Assembly: GCF_016711335.1 (NCBI RefSeq)
Contig: NZ_JADJTF010000002.1
Coordinates: forward strand, 1-27,147
Reading direction: 5' to 3'
DNA from: Thiofilum sp.
GTDB lineage: Bacteria; Pseudomonadota; Gammaproteobacteria; Thiotrichales; Thiotrichaceae
DNA length: 27,147 nt
Below the pieces are notes generated by a model that saw only the letters and a program-made list of their open reading frames with translations, was not told the origin of the DNA and did not search any database. The translations under genes were made by a program, and so were the position numbers. Positions within the stretch are counted from its first letter, which is position 1. Every line of letters begins with the position of its first letter. This document shows positions 6,041-12,615 of this stretch, piece after piece.

Positions 6041-6382
6041 ATGGACATTAGTAATACGATTAAATTGTGCCGAACAGCCCGTGGACTGTCTCAAACTGAG
6101 TTGGCTGAAAAAGTCGGTGTGTCAACATCTTATATTTCTCTGATTGAACAAGGTAAAAGGGATATATCCATGTCCATGCTAAGTAATCTTGCTAAAGGTT
6201 TAGATGCACCTGTTGAAATTTTATTGTTTATGGCGGCTGATAAAGATCAGATTCGTAATCTGGATAGCCAATTAGCCGATGATATATCAATGGCAATACT
6301 TGATCTCTTGTCAATCAAAAAGCCAAAAAAGCAAGAAGCAGACACACCTGAAGTTGTAAAAAAAGAAGAGACTTGTAGTTAA
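6041..6382 (+). CDS. XRE-family transcriptional regulator
   Basis: This 113-residue protein has a Cro/CI-type helix-turn-helix over about residues 6-60 (IKLCRTARGLSQTELAEKVG, then STSYISLIEQGKRDISMSML). The rest is a short charged tail. An AGGT about 9 bases upstream is a weak ribosome site. It probably represses its own promoter and perhaps that of the gene at 5702. The stop falls in the loop of a terminator hairpin. In copy 2, one fewer A (six instead of seven at 6358-6364) changes the last residues and adds eight. I cannot tell which A-run is right, but the stop inside the hairpin loop favours this form. Confidence 0.85.
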   Translation: MDISNTIKLCRTARGLSQTELAEKVGVSTSYISLIEQGKRDISMSMLSNLAKGLDAPVEILLFMAADKDQIRNLDSQLADDISMAILDLLSIKKPKKQEADTPEVVKKEETCS

Positions 6383-6391
6383 GCAAGTCTC
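6368..6391 (+). terminator. Terminator of the XRE gene
   Basis: GAGACTTG pairs with CAAGTCTC across an 8-base loop that contains the stop codon, followed by ATATTTATT. Confidence 0.6.
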
Positions 6392-6523
6392 ATATTTATT
6401 AGTCTAGATTTTATATATTTAATTTAGATAGGTTTTTTATTTCAATTTTCTTTACTAATAAACTCTTTTATCTTTATATTAAAAAATATAAAAGTTTAGC
6501 TCGATTGAATTAGAAAAGCTTTT

Positions 6524-7132
6524 TCAAGCTTTAATTAATTTCCTACGCTCCAACCAGTCATACAAGGTACTTGGTGAGCAATCCACTAACTTGGCTATGG
6601 CTCGCTTGCTAATGTCCTTAGCTAAGTAGCCTTTGATTTCAGCGGCTTTGTCATCGAGCTTTACCTTAGCCGCTCGCCCTTTGGGTCGACCTAGGGTCAT
6701 ACCTTGGGCTTTGCGTTTGGCTAGGGCTTCCTTGGTTCTCATGCTGATAAATTCGCGCTCGATCTCGGCGGCTAAGCCCAAGACGGTGGCGGTGATTTTG
6801 GAATTAAGCGAATTATCAAAACGCATATTTTGCTTAGCAATGTGCACTTCTAAGCCCGATTTAGCGGCAAATTCGAGCATTTCGAGTACTTGAAGGGTCG
6901 AACGTGCCATACGCGACACTTCGGCAAATATCACCTGATCGCCGCTTTTCATGGTTTTCATGAGCAATTCACCGCTTTTGCGGTCTTGCCAGTTCTTTTT
7001 GCCGGAGACGGTATCCTCAACAAACACCACACCGCTTAAGCCTTGCTTGTTGGCATATTCAAGAATCCCGTGACGTTGGTTGTCTACGTCTTGTTGATCG
7101 GTACTGACGCGCAAGTAAGCATAGTGAGCCAT
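6524..7132 (-). CDS. Serine recombinase (resolvase/invertase family)
   Basis: This 202-residue recombinase has an N-terminal catalytic domain with AYLRVS holding the nucleophile S10, and SRMARS with R74 and R77, the arginines expected in the active site. EIEREFISMRTKEALAKRKAQG is the long linking helix, and the C-terminal helix-turn-helix (KDISKRAIAKLVDCSPSTLYDWL) binds DNA. A GGAG precedes the ATG. Length is typical of Tn3-type resolvases. With no transposase nearby, its likely task is to resolve plasmid multimers at a site next to the gene (candidate 7141-7200). A transposon origin or invertase role remains possible. Confidence 0.9.
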   Translation of the reverse strand: MAHYAYLRVSTDQQDVDNQRHGILEYANKQGLSGVVFVEDTVSGKKNWQDRKSGELLMKTMKSGDQVIFAEVSRMARSTLQVLEMLEFAAKSGLEVHIAKQNMRFDNSLNSKITATVLGLAAEIEREFISMRTKEALAKRKAQGMTLGRPKGRAAKVKLDDKAAEIKGYLAKDISKRAIAKLVDCSPSTLYDWLERRKLIKA

Positions 7133-7140
7133 GAAAGTAC

Positions 7141-7200
7141 TCCAGAAAGGGTGGGAGATAACTTAGCGGAAGTTTGATTTATAGACAGTATTTTTCTGGA
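7141..7200. promoter_or_regulatory. Candidate resolvase binding (res) site
   Basis: TCCAGAAA (7141-7148) is exactly mirrored by TTTCTGGA (7193-7200), directly upstream of the resolvase start and between it and parDE-2. Resolvases often act at sites beside their gene. I could not define the usual sub-sites by eye. Confidence 0.35.
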
Positions 7201-7211
7201 CGGTGTGGAAG

Positions 7212-7246
7212 TTGTCTAGGGCATTATTGGAATCATAATGATGATT
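7212..7246 (+). promoter_or_regulatory. parDE-2 promoter and operator
   Basis: TTGTCT (7212-7217) and CATAAT (7234-7239) are spaced 16 bp. The palindrome AATCAT/ATGATT (7231-7246) covers the -10, matching autorepression by the antitoxin. Confidence 0.55.
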
Positions 7247-7286
7247 AGATATGATTAAGTATGAATTATTATGAAAGGGTTTCACT

Positions 7287-7526
7287 ATGCGCCACACCAT
7301 TTCACTCCCTGATCCTATGAGCCACTATGTAGATGGTCAGGTTGCATCAGGTTTATACGGCAATATCAGCGAGTATATTCGCGACCTAATACGGAAAGAC
7401 CAAGAACAGAAACAAATGGCTATAAACGAATTAAGAGCCGTTTTAGACCATGCTGAGGCTAGTGGGGTCAGTCGTTTGTCAATGGCTGAGATTCGCACTA
7501 AGGCACGTCTTAAGGTCGCACAATGA
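7287..7526 (+). CDS. parD: ParD-family antitoxin (pair 2)
   Basis: This 79-residue protein is a second ParD/CopG-type ribbon-helix-helix antitoxin. It has the HTISLPDPMSHYVDGQVASG strand-and-helix start, GNISEYIRDLIRKDQEQK for the second helix, and a C-terminal toxin-binding tail (ELRAVLDHAEASGVS). It differs clearly from the ParD at 138, so this is not a duplication within the plasmid. AAAGGG about 7 bases before the ATG sets the start. The last 4 bp overlap parE-2. Holding two parDE pairs with different partners should avoid cross-neutralisation. Confidence 0.88.
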   Translation: MRHTISLPDPMSHYVDGQVASGLYGNISEYIRDLIRKDQEQKQMAINELRAVLDHAEASGVSRLSMAEIRTKARLKVAQ

Positions 7527-7810
7527 GTTATCAATTAACGGAGGATGCAGAGCAGGATATTTTAGACATCTATGTCTATTCCTATCGTGAATTTGGTGAG
7601 GATAAAGCTGAATCCTACTACGAAACCCTAAGCGCTCATTTCGATCTGTTAGCTACTAATCCAAAGCTGGGTACTGACTTTGGTCATGTGAAAGCACAAG
7701 TAAGACGGTCTACTTGTGCCAGTCATTCAATTTATTACCGATTGAAAAACAATGATGTATTAATTCTAAGAGTACTACACCAAAGTCGTGACCCTGCTAG
7801 ATTTCTTTGA
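7523..7810 (+). CDS. parE: ParE-family toxin (pair 2)
   Basis: This 95-residue RelE/ParE-superfamily toxin shows YQLTEDAEQDILDIYVYS at the start, LATNPKLGTDFGHVKAQVRR in the middle and IYYRLKNNDVLILRVLHQSR at the end, the usual three blocks. The start codon overlaps the antitoxin stop as ATGA. It ends 2 bp from the end of the converging GrlR-like gene, with no terminator between. Gyrase is the target of several ParE proteins, but the target here is not shown by sequence. Confidence 0.88.
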   Translation: MSYQLTEDAEQDILDIYVYSYREFGEDKAESYYETLSAHFDLLATNPKLGTDFGHVKAQVRRSTCASHSIYYRLKNNDVLILRVLHQSRDPARFL

Positions 7811-7812
7811 AT

Positions 7813-8148
7813 TTAACTTGCTTCAGATAAAAAAGTACCTTGAATTGTAATTTTTAAGGCTGGTTGTCCAACTACGTGACCAGCCATATTAAAATTTTTA
7901 TCGGTTGAGTTGCCTTGTAGTGCTAAATCAAAATTATTAGCTGCCCCAAAGATCGAATCATTACCAGCTTGATTCCATTTATTAATATTTATTTGTCCAG
8001 AGATTAAATTATTATTGGAATCTATTTTGCCCGTATACAAGTAAGCTGGATCACCACCGTTTATTGCTCCATCTTTAACAACTACTAATCCATAACCTGT
8101 TATACCTAAAGATGAAGTAAAGTTTGCATGATAAATACCATTCTTCAT
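7813..8148 (-). CDS. GrlR-family regulatory protein
   Basis: This 111-residue protein resembles GrlR, the small beta-barrel that represses the type III secretion regulator Ler in attaching-and-effacing Escherichia coli by holding the activator GrlA. Matching blocks are MKNGIYHANFTSS at the start, GYGLVVVKDGAINGGDPAYL and YTGKIDSNNNLISGQI. The end is strand-rich (PALKITIQGTF). AAAGG precedes the ATG. There is no GrlA or secretion gene on this plasmid, so it probably acts on a chromosomal partner or binds something else. The fold assignment is fairly firm; the function is not. Confidence 0.7.
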   Translation of the reverse strand: MKNGIYHANFTSSLGITGYGLVVVKDGAINGGDPAYLYTGKIDSNNNLISGQININKWNQAGNDSIFGAANNFDLALQGNSTDKNFNMAGHVVGQPALKITIQGTFLSEAS

Positions 8149-8347
8149 AGTTTGATAGCCTTTAAAAAATTAATAATGTTTAAAATTATATCAATTAAGT
8201 AGGTCATATTGAGACCAACCCTTGGTAGTAGTTAATGTTTTCTTCTCTTTGATGGTGTGAAAACACCCCTCTGTTTTTAACATTCGTTTTTAATACGTTT
8301 TTAGGTGTCGAATTCGTTAATAAAATCATATAGATAGAGTACCCAAT

Positions 8348-8408
8348 TCTAACAAAAAGGTTGTTAAATCTAACAAAAAGGTTGTTAAATCTAACAAAAA
8401 GGTTGTTA
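8348..8408 (+). repeat. Iterons of Rep_3 initiator 2 (three copies)
   Basis: Three 21-bp units start at 8348, 8369 and 8390, each TCTAACAAAAAGGTTGTTAA in its first 20 bases (the third lacks the end). Each unit contains an internal inverted pair TAACAA and TTGTTA five bases apart. Confidence 0.88.
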
Positions 8409-8435
8409 TCCTAACACTTGATTATTATGTTGAGT

Positions 8436-8450
8436 TTGTTAGGCTAACAA
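8436..8450. promoter_or_regulatory. Rep_3 operator built from inverted iteron half-sites
   Basis: TTGTTAG-G-CTAACAA is a perfect palindrome made of the same CTAACAA block as the iterons, 24 bp before the start codon. In classic iteron plasmids Rep dimers bind such inverted half-iterons to repress rep, so this is probably the autoregulatory site. Confidence 0.75.
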
Positions 8451-8474
8451 TAAATCAAAAGGAAGATTTATTGT

Positions 8475-9320
8475 ATGAAACCCCTTACTAAAACCAGTTA
8501 TATCAACATGACTAATGACCTTATTCGTAGCGCTCAGGGTTTGAATTTAGGTGAGAAGCGTTTATTGATGCTGGCAGTTTCTAAACTCGACAGTAAAGCT
8601 AAGCCTAGTGTGCAAGCTGCTACAGTAAAAATTACGGTTGCAGAGATGGTGCAAGAGTTTGACCTCAACCCTGATAAAGCCTATCAAGAAGCTAAAAAAG
8701 CAGCTCAAGGTATTATGAAACGCCAAATTCGGTTCAAACCCGATGATGCCGACGTGGCATTAATTCAGTGGGTGGGCAAATCAGCCTATAACAAGGGACA
8801 GGGCTGGATATTGATTGAATTTTATCATGGATTATTTCCACATTTGTTTGACTTAAAGGGCTACTTTGCTAGTTACAAACTCAGTCGAACCAGTGCTTTG
8901 CGCTCTATTTATTCGTGGCGCTTGTTTGAGCTATTTATGCAATTCAAGAACACTGGCTTTTTAACGATTTCTATTGATGAGTTTAATCATATTATGGAGG
9001 TGGCAGATACCTACAAAAATGATTTTGGGCTGCTAAGAACTAGAGTCATTGAGCCAGCCACTAAAGAAATTAGGGAAAAAGACGGGCTAGCCGTGACTTG
9101 GGAAGCTATTAAAGGCGGTCGCAAAGTCAAAGCATTGAAATTTACCTTTCCGGCTGAAACACCAGAAGCCAAACCCGCAACCAAACGCGCCAAATCCCCC
9201 AAGCAATCCTCAGAAACTGTTGATAAGCCCCTCACCAAAGCTCAGGCTAAGGCGGAATTAGAGAGCTTTAAGAAGCTAGCCGCCTTAGCGAAATTGAAAG
9301 GTGTTGAAAAGGTAAGATAA
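8475..9320 (+). CDS. Rep_3 plasmid replication initiator 2
   Basis: This 281-residue initiator should bind the iterons at 8348-8408. The first winged-helix part holds LIRSAQGLNLGEKRLLMLAV (about 17-36). The second holds SIYSWRLFELFMQFKNTG (about 143-160) and ends with GGRKVKALKFTF (about 214-225). A Lys/Ala-rich tail follows. AAGGAAG about 9 bases before the ATG is a fair ribosome site. It is clearly more divergent from Rep_3 nos. 1 and 3 than those are from each other, for example LFELFMQF in place of LYELL.QWR. In copy 2 a missing A breaks it after residue ~202. Confidence 0.92.
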   Translation: MKPLTKTSYINMTNDLIRSAQGLNLGEKRLLMLAVSKLDSKAKPSVQAATVKITVAEMVQEFDLNPDKAYQEAKKAAQGIMKRQIRFKPDDADVALIQWVGKSAYNKGQGWILIEFYHGLFPHLFDLKGYFASYKLSRTSALRSIYSWRLFELFMQFKNTGFLTISIDEFNHIMEVADTYKNDFGLLRTRVIEPATKEIREKDGLAVTWEAIKGGRKVKALKFTFPAETPEAKPATKRAKSPKQSSETVDKPLTKAQAKAELESFKKLAALAKLKGVEKVR

Positions 9321-9341
9321 GTTCTAAACGACTTATAAAAA

Positions 9342-9368
9342 AAGCCCTGACAGGGGAACTGAGGGCTT
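9342..9368 (-). terminator. Rho-independent terminator of the Ser/His/Asp-rich protein gene
   Basis: Read on the minus strand, AAGCCCT pairs with AGGGCTT across a 13-base loop and runs into seven Ts. It may also stop plus-strand transcripts from the Rep_3 gene that ends at 9320. Confidence 0.8.
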
Positions 9369-9416
9369 AAGAAGTGTTGAGAGTTTTGATTAAAACCGTT
9401 TTTTAATAGTGAGTTC

Positions 9417-9815
9417 TTAATCGTGGTCAGAACGACCAGAGTCATGAGAGTCTGAATCCGAATGCCCCGAATCATGAGAGTCTGAATCACCAGAGCTGTG
9501 TGACTCAGAATGATTGGAATCGGAGTCAGAACCGGAGCTATGTGACTCAGAACGACCCGAATCAGCATCAGAGTGACCTGAACTATGAGATTCCGTGCCA
9601 GCACGATCATCAGAGCCAGAACGTTCGGTAGCGCTACTATGCGATTCAGTACGACTAGAACCTGTGCTATGCGACTCGGTGCGTCCTTTGAGCAAATCAT
9701 CCTTGTCTGATTGTCCTGAGACTTGACCCTTGAAATAGGTTTCTTCTGCAAAGCTGCTTTGAGTCATACCGACGGCTACTAAAGCACCAAAAACTAAGGC
9801 GGCTAATTTCATCAT
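9417..9815 (-). CDS. Exported Ser/His/Asp-rich low-complexity protein
   Basis: This 132-residue protein starts with a signal peptide (MMKLAALVFGALVAVGMTQS, likely cleaved after A23 in SSFA-EET). From about residue 45 it is almost only Ser, His, Asp, Glu, Gly and Arg, with recurring ESHSSG and SDSHDSG blocks. It has no cysteine. Such a His/Asp-rich exported chain could bind metal ions such as zinc or nickel, or act as an extracellular disordered polymer; this is inference. The gene has an AAGGA ribosome site that suits the second ATG (9812) slightly better, and a strong terminator follows it. Repeats make copy-number changes likely. Confidence 0.8.
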   Translation of the reverse strand: MMKLAALVFGALVAVGMTQSSFAEETYFKGQVSGQSDKDDLLKGRTESHSTGSSRTESHSSATERSGSDDRAGTESHSSGHSDADSGRSESHSSGSDSDSNHSESHSSGDSDSHDSGHSDSDSHDSGRSDHD

Positions 9816-10078
9816 GATGTCCTTCTCTAGAGGTGGCTGAGTAGTTGATGATGAGAGATTAGTGCTGAGATCTTAATAACTTCTTAAGTGCTAATGGATT
9901 TTAAAAAAACGCTCGTTTTTTCCGGTCATCTGACGAGTTTGATTTTTAAGCAAGACTTTCTTAAATTTTTTACCCCTATGCTTCGCTGATTTTTTAGGCT
10001 TTAAGCGTCCAGAAAAAACGCCCTTATCTCAGCGCCACGCTAGATCCATTTTCAGCACTCAATGAATAACAATTACGC
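9816..10078. other. Gene-free region before the ATPase gene
   Basis: No gene is seen. AAAAAACG-CT-CGTTTTTT (9904-9921) is a near-perfect palindrome that may end transcription in either direction. A nine-codon frame (MNNNYAWNT, from 10062) overlaps the ATPase start and could couple its translation, since the ATPase lacks a ribosome site. Confidence 0.45.
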
Positions 10079-10882
10079 ATGGAATACTTAAAAATCCGCC
10101 GCAGCAAAACGCAGCGCCGCGCCAATGGTTTGCCCTATGCCGTGCCTTTGTGGGTCACTAAGCGGCGCAAATATGGGGATACCTTAAGCGAGGAGGCGAT
10201 TTCGATTAAGCGCCCTGTGCTAGTTATGGGTGCTCACGATTCCGGCAAAACCCGCTGGTTACAACGTATGCACGAACACGCGCTAGAGATTTGGGGCAGT
10301 AAAACGCTGGCTCAGCCGTTGTATTTGGACACGCTCAGTCCCTTGAGTACGTGGTGTGAGCCGAGCTTTTTGGCGACGTGGTGGGATCAGCGCCGCCATA
10401 CCTTGACTCAGTTAGACCCGGAATGGACTGCCCAGCTATGGAAACACTTAAAAGCGCATACCCGTGCTGAGCTGCTCAGTACCTATTGCCAAGACACTAA
10501 GGCGGTGCTGCTGGTGGATGATGCGCACAAGCTCACCGGACGTAAGCTCCAGATTGCGCGTCAATGCGTGCTAGAAGCCCCGATTTTTGTCATGGCGGCG
10601 AGCGAAGAGCAGCGCCTACCTCCTAGCCTACGTTCGGTCGTGATGCGCCGAGAACCGCAAATTTTTAGATTAGATTCGGAAGTTTCTTATGACGCTACCA
10701 ACTTGTTTATTTGGGCGCTATTGCTCGCGTGTTTGGCGCTGGGGTGGTGGGAAGCTGCGCTGGTCATGGGTGGGGTTAAAGCTTTGGGTAGTGGTCGGCG
10801 GGCTAGATGTGGAGGATATTTCCGGTTTGGGCAATTCGTATGTGGGAATTGTCGCCAATATGCCGCTTTACTCCAGCAATGA
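10079..10882 (+). CDS. P-loop ATPase with C-terminal membrane segment (3' end altered)
   Basis: This 267-residue protein has a Walker A motif GAHDSGKT (51-58) and a Walker B motif VLLVDDAH (about 142-149), followed by a sensor-like segment (PIFVMAASEEQRLPP). It fits the AAA/STAND type of ATPase. Near residues 209-232 a hydrophobic stretch (FIWALLLACLALGWWEAALV) predicts one or two membrane helices. A natural end would be close to GSGRR. The last ~35 residues read the next gene out of frame and look artificial, so a deletion has probably fused the two genes. It starts the GC-richer block. Its biological role is unknown. Confidence 0.65.
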   Translation: MEYLKIRRSKTQRRANGLPYAVPLWVTKRRKYGDTLSEEAISIKRPVLVMGAHDSGKTRWLQRMHEHALEIWGSKTLAQPLYLDTLSPLSTWCEPSFLATWWDQRRHTLTQLDPEWTAQLWKHLKAHTRAELLSTYCQDTKAVLLVDDAHKLTGRKLQIARQCVLEAPIFVMAASEEQRLPPSLRSVVMRREPQIFRLDSEVSYDATNLFIWALLLACLALGWWEAALVMGGVKALGSGRRARCGGYFRFGQFVCGNCRQYAALLQQ

Positions 10883-10925
10883 GCTAGACCGCCACAAAGA
10901 ACGTGAATATAACCGCCTTGACATC
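10791..10925 (+). pseudogene. 5' fragment of an interrupted gene
   Basis: In this frame, different from the ATPase frame that overlaps it, the sequence reads GLDVEDISGLGNSYVGIVAN and then MPLYSSNELDRHKEREYNR. This looks like genuine protein, more so than the overlapping ATPase tail. It is in the same frame as the coiled-coil fragment at 11160-11441. I infer they were one gene, split by the inserted element at 10917-11132, with its own 5' end lost by fusion into the ATPase. I do not recognise the family. Confidence 0.5.
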
Positions 10926-11132
10926 AGGGGATTCCTTAGTACAGCCGTCCATGTCCGAACGGGAGAACGATGCTAGTTCTCTTACTTCACCCTGTCCCCG
11001 TAGAACTACTAGACAAGAGGAGTTAGGCAGCAACAGCCTAACCAACTCGAATAAGTATAACGTTCATCGGCTGTCGCCGATAGCCTTATATCTCGTACCT
11101 GAAGAAAGGAGCTTTACGGCTTTTCCGGTAAA
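10917..11132 (-). mobile_element. Decayed IS200/IS605-like (PATE-type) element
   Basis: On the minus strand this ~216-bp segment starts after TTTAC with a bulged hairpin (11113-11132). It carries two further perfect hairpins, ATCGGC/GCCGAT (11066-11081) and GTTAGGC/GCCTAAC (11022-11042), and ends in CTAAGGAATCCCCTGATG followed by TCAAGG. Right ends of many tnpB-type IS200/IS605 elements read like this, with a hairpin between the CCCC and the GTCAAG that is missing here. No transposase or tnpB frame survives. The segment interrupts what looks like a coding frame. Family assignment is from memory of end sequences and remains an inference. Confidence 0.5.
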
Positions 11133-11159
11133 GACACCGCCAAGGCGGTCGCAGACTTT

Positions 11160-11441
11160 GTGAGTAGTATTGCTGCCCGTAATCACGCGGTGCGCTCTGT
11201 GGCGCTTTATCGCAGCTTAGAAGCGCGTGCCGCGATTCGGGTGCAACAGGGCATTGTGGAGGTCACCGAACAAGTGGGTTACATGGAAAAAGTCGCCAAT
11301 GCCCAAAAAGAGCTGGTCAACCAAGAGGCAAAAATCATGGAAACGCGCCTGATGTTGGCGGGGATGTGTGACCCGGTGAATGCCAAACGGATGGGGGATT
11401 GGTTGAAACAGGTTTCAGTTGTGCCGAAACACGACCGATGA
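11160..11441 (+). CDS. Coiled-coil protein, 3' part of an interrupted gene
   Basis: The frame, open from 11103, gives a helical protein: SSIAARNHAVRSVALYRSLE, then VTEQVGYMEKVANAQKELVN and EAKIMETRLMLAGM, with one cysteine near CDPVNAKR. A GTG at 11160 is the first usable start, but SGKDTAKAVADF just upstream looks coding as well, so the true gene probably began before the inserted element. Its stop overlaps the start of the DUF457-like gene (ATGA), so these two were one operon. Whether a shortened protein is made today is unclear. I do not recognise the family. Confidence 0.5.
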   Translation: MSSIAARNHAVRSVALYRSLEARAAIRVQQGIVEVTEQVGYMEKVANAQKELVNQEAKIMETRLMLAGMCDPVNAKRMGDWLKQVSVVPKHDR

Positions 11442-11965
11442 AGTGGATTAATCACCTAGCGATTGCCGGCGCTACAACGGCTCTGGTTGCGCCGGAACTC
11501 GTACCCCTAGCCCTGATAGGGTCTACCGCTCCTGATTGGCTAGAAACGCTTTTAAATGCGTTTAAACAGCATGTTCGCCATCGAACAGTGACCCACTATG
11601 TGAGTGTGTGGGGAATGGGCTTGGTGTTTGCGGTGGGGTTGTGGGATTTTCACGGGATATTAGCGGCGTTTATGTGGGGGGGCTTGTCGCATGTGTTGGC
11701 GGATGCGCTTACGGTAATGGGTGTGCCGTTTTCGCCTTATTCGGATCGGCGTTTTCATTTGTTGGGCGGGAGGCTCCGAACGGGTGATCCGGGGGAGTAT
11801 TTCATTGCGTGGGGGTTGGTGGGGCTGTGTTTGCTGCTGTCGGTTGTGTTTAAGCCTCAGGGCGGGGTGGGCTGGTATCCGTTTTTCTTTGATTGGGCAG
11901 GGTTGTATCAGGACGGGGTGATTGATGCGAAGGAGTGGAAGGATAATCGGCTGAGGTTTTTTTGA
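11438..11965 (+). CDS. DUF457/YdjM-like membrane metal-dependent hydrolase
   Basis: This 175-residue protein shows the family's spaced His/Asp motifs: GSTAPDW (28-34), HRTVTHY (48-54) and SHVLADALTVMG (84-95), then SPYSDRRFHLLGGRLRTGDP (99-118). Several hydrophobic segments (about 8-28, 55-82 and 121-138) place it in the inner membrane. Relatives include E. coli YdjM; the substrate is unknown. I chose ATG 11438, which overlaps the upstream stop, over an earlier in-frame ATG at 11399 lying inside the upstream gene. A seven-G run at 11676-11682 is read as six in copy 2, which breaks the frame there. This copy gives the sensible protein. Confidence 0.75.
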   Translation: MKWINHLAIAGATTALVAPELVPLALIGSTAPDWLETLLNAFKQHVRHRTVTHYVSVWGMGLVFAVGLWDFHGILAAFMWGGLSHVLADALTVMGVPFSPYSDRRFHLLGGRLRTGDPGEYFIAWGLVGLCLLLSVVFKPQGGVGWYPFFFDWAGLYQDGVIDAKEWKDNRLRFF

Positions 11966-11997
11966 GCAACCATTAGTAAAAATGGTCGCTCAATTTT
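11962..11997 (+). terminator. Terminator of the ATPase-hydrolase block
   Basis: TTGAGC-a-ACCATT pairs with AATGGT-c-GCTCAA around a 6-base loop, with one A-C mismatch, and is followed by TTTT. The stem begins at the hydrolase stop codon. Confidence 0.75.
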
Positions 11998-12009
11998 GCT
12001 CTAAAATTA

Positions 12010-12228
12010 TTATGGAATTAAATGATTTAAAATAAAATGTATCTTTTCTGAGATTTCATTTAAACCTAAACTATTATCCGATAATAGCTTTTCAAAACTA
12101 TTGAATATTTTTGGCACTAGCGTCAAAAAACGACTAAAATTTTCTAATTTTTGCCATTTCTTGATTTTTAAACTAAGAATTTCTTTTTCTAACTGTAATT
12201 TTTGAATTTCAGATGTTAAATCTTTCAT
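12010..12228 (-). CDS. Small coiled-coil protein, 72 residues
   Basis: I do not recognise this protein. Its first half is a strong coiled coil (MKDLTSEIQKLQLEKEILSL and on to KKWQKLE), and the second half is amphipathic helix (FLTLVPKIFNSFEKLLSD). I chose the start at 12228 because an AGGAGA lies 7 bases before it. The frame stays open to an ATG at 12300, which would give 96 residues but has no ribosome site. It lies between the hydrolase terminator and origin 4 and points away from that origin. A role in replication control or partition is possible but unproven. Confidence 0.6.
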   Translation of the reverse strand: MKDLTSEIQKLQLEKEILSLKIKKWQKLENFSRFLTLVPKIFNSFEKLLSDNSLGLNEISEKIHFILNHLIP

Positions 12229-12476
12229 CTTATATTCTCCTGTTTCAGGATAATTAACGTCATCACGACGTGCATCTGGGGTTGAAAATACCACTCCCAT
12301 TACTAAATATTATATACTTATCGTAAAAACAATCAATAAATACTTTTTAAATCAGTTACTTAAACTTCATTTGCACACTAATTCCCACCTAACTCTAACA
12401 TAAGCAGAAATTCCAATTATTTATAAGTTATTGATAAATAATATTTTAATTTTCATATATGGACGTTTAGTTACCC

Positions 12477-12498
12477 ATAAGACGACATTTACCTTGCA
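12477..12498 (+). repeat. Degenerate outlying iteron of origin 4
   Basis: ATAAGACGACATTTACCTTG resembles the main iteron in its first half, with the ATAAGACGAC core intact. It sits 118 bp before the main array, on the other side of the AT-rich stretch. Confidence 0.6.
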
Positions 12499-12615
12499 GG
12501 TTCAGTCGTGGTCTTTTCTTTTTTCGTGCGTAAGCACACCTCTTCTTTTTATTTTTAATATTTTTAATATTTTTAGACGCGAAATTCTCTTTTAAAATCA
12601 ATATATTGCAAAGGC

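Larger units (their letters stand above)
8149..8474. other. Replication origin region 3 (gene-free)
   Basis: It contains AT-rich DNA, a small hairpin GGTGT-GAAA-ACACC (8254-8267) followed by T-rich sequence, three iterons, a degenerate DnaA-like box TTATCCTAA (8406-8414) and an inverted iteron-type operator (8436-8450) before the Rep gene. Confidence 0.78.

Noticed and set aside
9011..9751. Minus-strand frames overlapping Rep_3 gene 2 and the Ser/His/Asp-rich gene
   Set aside because: They run through the terminator and the opposite gene, and their Val/Leu/Ile-rich sequence is the off-frame reading of the SH-repeat DNA.
11022..11042. Integron attC site (GTTAGGC ... GCCTAAC)
   Set aside because: The arms are in the wrong order for attC, with GTTRRRY first and RYYYAAC second, only 7 bases apart, and no integrase or cassette is present.
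10903..11163. 86-residue plus-strand frame over the inserted element
   Set aside because: It spans the hairpins of the IS-like remnant, has no ribosome site and an unlikely composition.
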